From assembly GCA_037443105.1 (NCBI GenBank), contig JBBIOZ010000060.1, positions 1 to 9,705 of the forward strand: a stretch of DNA of 9,705 nt. The letters run 5' to 3'. Positions within the stretch are counted from its first letter, which is position 1; every line of letters begins with the position of its first letter. Shown piece by piece: positions 6,768-9,705 of the stretch. Source of the stretch: JAWCLZ01 sp037443105. GTDB lineage: Archaea; Halobacteriota; JAWCLZ01. The notes beneath the pieces were generated by a model. That model ran no database searches and had not been told where the DNA came from. It worked only from the letters and a program-made list of their open reading frames with translations. The translations under genes and the position numbers were made by a program.

Positions 6768-7151
6768 GTGGAGGTTTACATTGGCATAGGTTTCCACGAT
6801 AAGGTTAATTCAATGGAAATCGAAGCAGCAATTATCTCATGCTTGAAAGAACTAGCAATTGATTTAAAATTTCTAAAGGGACTGTGCACTGCAGATTTTA
6901 AAGTGAATGAAGAGTTGAAAAAAGCTTCCAAAAGTCTAAACATTCCCATATTCTCCTTCAGACCTGAAGAGATAAACAGCGTAAATGATTCACTCTCTAA
7001 AAGCGCTGCTCGTGAGTTTTTGAAAATAAAAGGTGTGGCTGAGCCGTGTGCAATATTGGCTGCTAAGAAAAATAGCCAGAAATTTGAATTGATCTATAAA
7101 AAAGTTTTCACTCCAGATATAACTCTCTCGGTGGTGAAATGCTATACATAG
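6768..7151 (+). CDS. cbiG: CbiG C-terminal half (cobalt-precorrin-5A hydrolase), separate gene
   Basis: The 127-residue product matches the C-terminal CbiG domain: start VYIGIGFHDK (family form: VGIGCRRG), then LKGLCTADFKVNE, the IPIFSF strand, and VAEPCAILAA (90-99), the conserved VAEPAAL-type motif. The usual Cys or Arg residues after GIG are replaced by Phe-His. Together with the N-terminal gene the total is about 256 residues, well short of the roughly 350 of one-piece CbiG, so the variable middle region is absent. The GTG start at 6768 follows GGAGG at good spacing; GTG 6762 is possible. The 3' end overlaps the CbiH-CbiC gene by 13 nt. Confidence 0.86.
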   Translation: MEVYIGIGFHDKVNSMEIEAAIISCLKELAIDLKFLKGLCTADFKVNEELKKASKSLNIPIFSFRPEEINSVNDSLSKSAAREFLKIKGVAEPCAILAAKKNSQKFELIYKKVFTPDITLSVVKCYT

Positions 7152-8506
7152 TTGGTATAGGCCCAGGTCCAGTAGACTTGCTAACGCAGAGAGCGGTCGA
7201 GAGAATCTCAAATGCTGATGTAATCATAGGAAATGAAAGATATGTGGAGCAGATCAAGCAAATTATACCGCCGCGAGCAAGAGTGATAAAAGGTAGAATG
7301 GGAAGCGAAGTTGAAAGAGCCAAACTAGCAATAGAGCTCTCAGCTCGTGAAAATGTAGTGGTAATCTCAGGTGGGGATGCTGGAATTTATGGGATGGCGG
7401 GTTTGATCTTGGAGGTTTCAAGCGGCTCAGCCATCGAAGTTGAAGTTATACCTGGTGTAACAGCAGCCTCAGCGGTTGCCTCGATCTTGGGAGCGCCTAT
7501 TTCAAATGATTTTGCAGTTATCAGCCTGAGCGATCTTTTAATTCCATGGAGCGAGATTGAGAGTAAAGTTGAACAGCTGGCAAAGCTGGATATAGCTGTG
7601 GTGATATACAATCCAAGTTCCAAGACTAGAAAGATGCAATTAGAGCGCGCGCATGCAATTTTCATGAAATATCGCAATCCCAAGTCTATAGTTGGTATAG
7701 TTAGAAATGCTGAGAGAGCTGACTGCGAAGCTACCATTACCACGCTGGATAGAATGCTGAACTATAACATTGATATGTCAACAACCATCATCATCGGTTC
7801 ATCTTCAACAAAGATAATTGGAAATCGAATGGTAACCCCCAGAGGATACCATAGAAAGTATGATCTTGATAAAAACTTTAGCGTGCAAGCTCAAAAAATA
7901 GCTTACGATATAGCTCAGGAGAGCAGAGCCATAGTTCAAAAAATAGTTCGCACCTCCACCGCTGCATCAAGGCTATCCCCTTTGGAGCAAAAGGTTGCCG
8001 AGAGAGTTATAATTGCAAACGCTGATCCCACTCTATTGGATTTGCTTATTTTCAAACACAGCCCAGTTGAAAGGGGGATGGAGTGCATAAGAAGTGGGAG
8101 AACAATAATAACCGACATAGAAATGGTTAGAACCGGGATTAAAAAAGAATCCTTGAAATCACAAGTACTATGCTTCTTAAACACCCAGGAGGCAAAAGCT
8201 ATCTCAAATAGAGATGGCATAACGCTGTCAGCCGCAGGAATGAGGTGTGCCGAGAGATATCTGGAGGGAAATATTGCAGTCATAGGTAACTCGCCAACAG
8301 CTTGCTTGGAATTATACAGGATCATTCAAAGCGGCGTAAAACCAGCTTTAATAATTGCAACACCAGTTGGTTTCATAAATGCCGCAGAATCCAAGGAAAA
8401 GATCTTGAGCACAGATATACCATGCATAGCTATAAAAGGCCAGCGTGGAGGCACACCTTCAGCTGTGGCTATAATTAATGAGATAATTCAGTTGAGCAAT
8501 AATTGA
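7139..8506 (+). CDS. cbiHC: Fusion of CbiH (cobalt-precorrin-3 C17-methyltransferase) and CbiC (cobalt-precorrin-8 methylmutase)
   Basis: Residues 1-243 are CbiH, which methylates C17 with ring contraction: GIGPGPVDLLT (6-16), GGDAGIYGMAG (78-88), VIPGVTAASA (103-112), NDFAVISLSDLL, YNPSSKTR (157-164) and the closing VTPRGYHRKY. Residues about 246-455 are CbiC, which moves the C11 methyl to C12 to give cobyrinate: TDIEMVRTGI, AVIGNSPTACLEL, TPVGFINAAESKE and a terminal GQRGGTPSAVA loop. In most CbiC/CobH proteins a catalytic His sits in an RVIHA motif; here that stretch reads RVIIA, with Ile292 in its place (codon ATT, 8012-8014). All other motifs look intact. ATG 7139 gives the usual MLYIVGIGPG start; GGTGGTGA ends 1 nt before it, an unusually tight spacing. 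Confidence 0.93.
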   Translation: MLYIVGIGPGPVDLLTQRAVERISNADVIIGNERYVEQIKQIIPPRARVIKGRMGSEVERAKLAIELSARENVVVISGGDAGIYGMAGLILEVSSGSAIEVEVIPGVTAASAVASILGAPISNDFAVISLSDLLIPWSEIESKVEQLAKLDIAVVIYNPSSKTRKMQLERAHAIFMKYRNPKSIVGIVRNAERADCEATITTLDRMLNYNIDMSTTIIIGSSSTKIIGNRMVTPRGYHRKYDLDKNFSVQAQKIAYDIAQESRAIVQKIVRTSTAASRLSPLEQKVAERVIIANADPTLLDLLIFKHSPVERGMECIRSGRTIITDIEMVRTGIKKESLKSQVLCFLNTQEAKAISNRDGITLSAAGMRCAERYLEGNIAVIGNSPTACLELYRIIQSGVKPALIIATPVGFINAAESKEKILSTDIPCIAIKGQRGGTPSAVAIINEIIQLSNN

Positions 8507-8535
8507 TGACAATTATAATAATTGAGTAAATAATT
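8507..8535 (+). promoter_or_regulatory. AT-rich gap before cbiD, possible internal promoter
   Basis: The 29-bp gap is almost pure A/T and contains CAATTA-TAA-TAATTG (8510-8524), an inverted repeat that also resembles a TATA element. No Shine-Dalgarno sequence precedes the cbiD ATG, unlike most other genes here. It may be a weak promoter giving a nearly leaderless transcript, or merely a spacer. Confidence 0.25.
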
Positions 8536-9624
8536 ATGAGCGCTGTAGATCCGGTATCAGGGAAAGAATATTCTGAGGAGACTTTAAAGCTAGCTGTGAG
8601 CAGGGGAAATTTAAGCTATGAGTTTCTATGCAGCGAAATCAAAAAAGGAAGGATAATTCTACTTCCGAATGGAGCGATTCTTAGGCGAGGGTATACCACA
8701 GGTACGTGTGCTGCAGCAGCGGCAAAAGCAGCAGCTTTGCTACTACTGGGGAGGGAATGTGAAAAAGTGGAAGTTATAACGCCGATTGGTATAAAAGCAG
8801 AGCTCAATGTAGCTTATATAGATAGAGAAAATTGCATCGCAGGGGTTGAAGTTGACTCAGGGGACCATGGGAAGGATGCCTTCAATGGCTTGCTAATATG
8901 TGCCAAGGCAAAGCACTCTGACAAGCTGGTGATAAAAGCAGGCGATGGAATCGGAGTGGTGAAGAGAAGCGGCTTGGGAATTAAAGTTGGCGAGAAGAAT
9001 ATATTCCCGCATGTTTTAAAAAATATAGAGGATAATTTAAAGGATATCCTGAAAAATAGCAAAGCTGAGGTGGAAATAGAGATCTTTGTACCCAAGGGTA
9101 GAGAGGTCGCGGAAAAAACTTCTTTACCTGAGCTGGGAATAGAGGGGGGTATTCCAATTTTTGGAACCACAGGCTTCATCGAGCCATATTCAGAGTCCTA
9201 TAAGCACGTCATAGACTTCTTGATCAGCGATATAAAAGATAGAGTAGGCATAAGTACTGGTAGAACAAGCAAAAAATTTGCAGTTGAAAAACTTGGATTC
9301 CCTGAGGAGAAAATAGTGGTTGCAGGCGACTATGTGCTGTATGCAGCTGAGAAATCCAGAGCTGATTATAAAGCAATATTTTGCCTGCCAGCTAAAATTT
9401 GCGATTTACTGCAAATTCAGCCCTGGGAATACTTTGATAATTTAAGGTTCAATAGCGTGAGAGAATTGGTAGAACTGCTTAAGGAGGAAGGGGAGAGGTC
9501 AAAGCTAGAGACATTTTTCAACCAACTAGCGGCGAAACTAGCGCGAAAAACAGGTGCGGATGTTTATGTTTTTGACTACGATGGCAATATACTGGGATGC
9601 TGCATAGCTGGCAATATTACTTAA
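8536..9624 (+). CDS. cbiD: CbiD, cobalt-precorrin-5B C1-methyltransferase
   Basis: CbiD adds the C1 methyl group in the anaerobic pathway, directly after CbiG. The 362-residue protein has the hallmark LRRGYTTGTCAAAAAKAA (49-66), VEVDSGDHGKDA, KAGDGIGVVKRSGLG, GTTGFIEPYS (210-219), ISTGRTSKKFA and VVAGDYVLYA. About 48 residues precede the RRGYTTGT motif, including VDPVSGKEYSEE; archaeal CbiD proteins typically carry such an extension, so the ATG at 8536 is credible. No other in-frame start with a good ribosome site is seen upstream of the motif. It is last in the operon, and its 3' end overlaps the convergent kinase gene by 8 bp. Confidence 0.94.
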   Translation: MSAVDPVSGKEYSEETLKLAVSRGNLSYEFLCSEIKKGRIILLPNGAILRRGYTTGTCAAAAAKAAALLLLGRECEKVEVITPIGIKAELNVAYIDRENCIAGVEVDSGDHGKDAFNGLLICAKAKHSDKLVIKAGDGIGVVKRSGLGIKVGEKNIFPHVLKNIEDNLKDILKNSKAEVEIEIFVPKGREVAEKTSLPELGIEGGIPIFGTTGFIEPYSESYKHVIDFLISDIKDRVGISTGRTSKKFAVEKLGFPEEKIVVAGDYVLYAAEKSRADYKAIFCLPAKICDLLQIQPWEYFDNLRFNSVRELVELLKEEGERSKLETFFNQLAAKLARKTGADVYVFDYDGNILGCCIAGNIT

Positions 9625-9705
9625 CCAGCTTTTTAGGAATGGTGAAGTAAAAGGTGGAGCCTTTTCCAACCTCGCTTTCAACCCAGATTTTGCCACCGTG
9701 CAATT
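9617..9705 (-). CDS. C-terminal end of a sensor histidine kinase, truncated by the window edge
   Basis: Reading leftward from the edge, 28 codons and a TAA encode LHGGKIWVESEVGKGSTFYF followed by TIPKKLVK. The GGKIWVESE and GKGSTFYFTIP segments are the classic G2 box and last strand of the HATPase_c domain of two-component kinases. Nothing of the sensor or His-phosphorylation domain is visible, so the signal is unknown. The gene converges on cbiD, with the two coding ends sharing 9617-9624. Its terminator would lie inside cbiD. Confidence 0.85.
   Translation of the reverse strand, partial: LHGGKIWVESEVGKGSTFYFTIPKKLVK
9630..9634 (+). terminator. Possible U-tract terminator of the cbi operon
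   Basis: Five T in a row begin 5 nt after the cbiD stop, preceded by AGC but with no stable hairpin. It is a plausible but weak archaeal termination site and lies within the coding sequence of the opposing kinase gene. Confidence 0.25.

Noticed and set aside
6755..6770. Frameshift or programmed slippage joining the two CbiG halves
   Set aside because: The second half has its own well-spaced GGAGG and GTG start, both halves end at natural domain borders, and there is no slippery heptamer or obvious homopolymer at the junction.
8814..9179. Long antisense open frame within cbiD (121 codons, - strand), and similar frames inside cbiHC (7387-7743 and 7936-8325)
   Set aside because: Their compositions are Ser/Pro/Ile-rich, as expected from the complement of these genes, with no recognisable motifs and no ribosome sites seen. 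The + strand genes fully explain the DNA.

Overview
The window is a single-strand cobalt uptake and cobalamin (vitamin B12) biosynthesis locus, most likely from an anaerobic archaeon, probably euryarchaeal. The DNA is AT-rich (roughly 40% G+C by eye) with heavy AGA/AGG arginine and ATA isoleucine use. Several start sites follow GGTGA- or GGAGG-type Shine-Dalgarno sequences, and GTG/TTG starts occur. The oxygen-independent cobalt-early pathway is encoded, with a small single-domain cobaltochelatase and an N-terminally extended CbiD, as in archaea. The exact lineage cannot be fixed from this sequence.

Layout. At the left edge is the 3' part of a QueG/reductive-dehalogenase-like double [4Fe-4S] protein. 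An 88-bp AT-rich gap follows, holding a small inverted repeat and possible promoter elements. Eleven tightly packed genes (or twelve counting both CbiG halves) then run on the + strand: cbiM, cbiN, cbiQ and cbiO (the ECF cobalt transporter); a DUF71/COG2102 PP-loop ATPase; a CbiX-CbiT fusion; cbiL; cbiF; a cbiG split into two genes; a CbiH-CbiC fusion; and, after a 29-bp AT-rich gap, cbiD. At the right edge the last 28 codons of a histidine kinase on the - strand converge on cbiD, and the two 3' ends overlap by 8 bp.

How the genes work together. CbiMNQO imports Co2+. The CbiX domain inserts cobalt into sirohydrochlorin. CbiL (C20), CbiH (C17), CbiF (C11), CbiG (lactone opening and loss of C20 as acetaldehyde), CbiD (C1), CbiT (C15 methylation and C12 acetate decarboxylation) and CbiC (methyl migration to cobyrinate) build the corrin ring. 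CbiE (C5 methyltransferase), CbiJ (reductase), CbiA and the later assembly genes are not here and must lie elsewhere or be replaced. The DUF71 protein is the one operon member without a defined pathway step.

Most noteworthy: the unusual CbiX-CbiT fusion; a CbiG split at the domain boundary and lacking its middle region; a CbiH-CbiC fusion in which the usual catalytic histidine of CbiC appears replaced by isoleucine; and a DUF71 ATP-dependent ligase-like protein built into a de novo B12 operon. I see no mobile element, CRISPR array, tRNA or rRNA, and no entirely unknown system.
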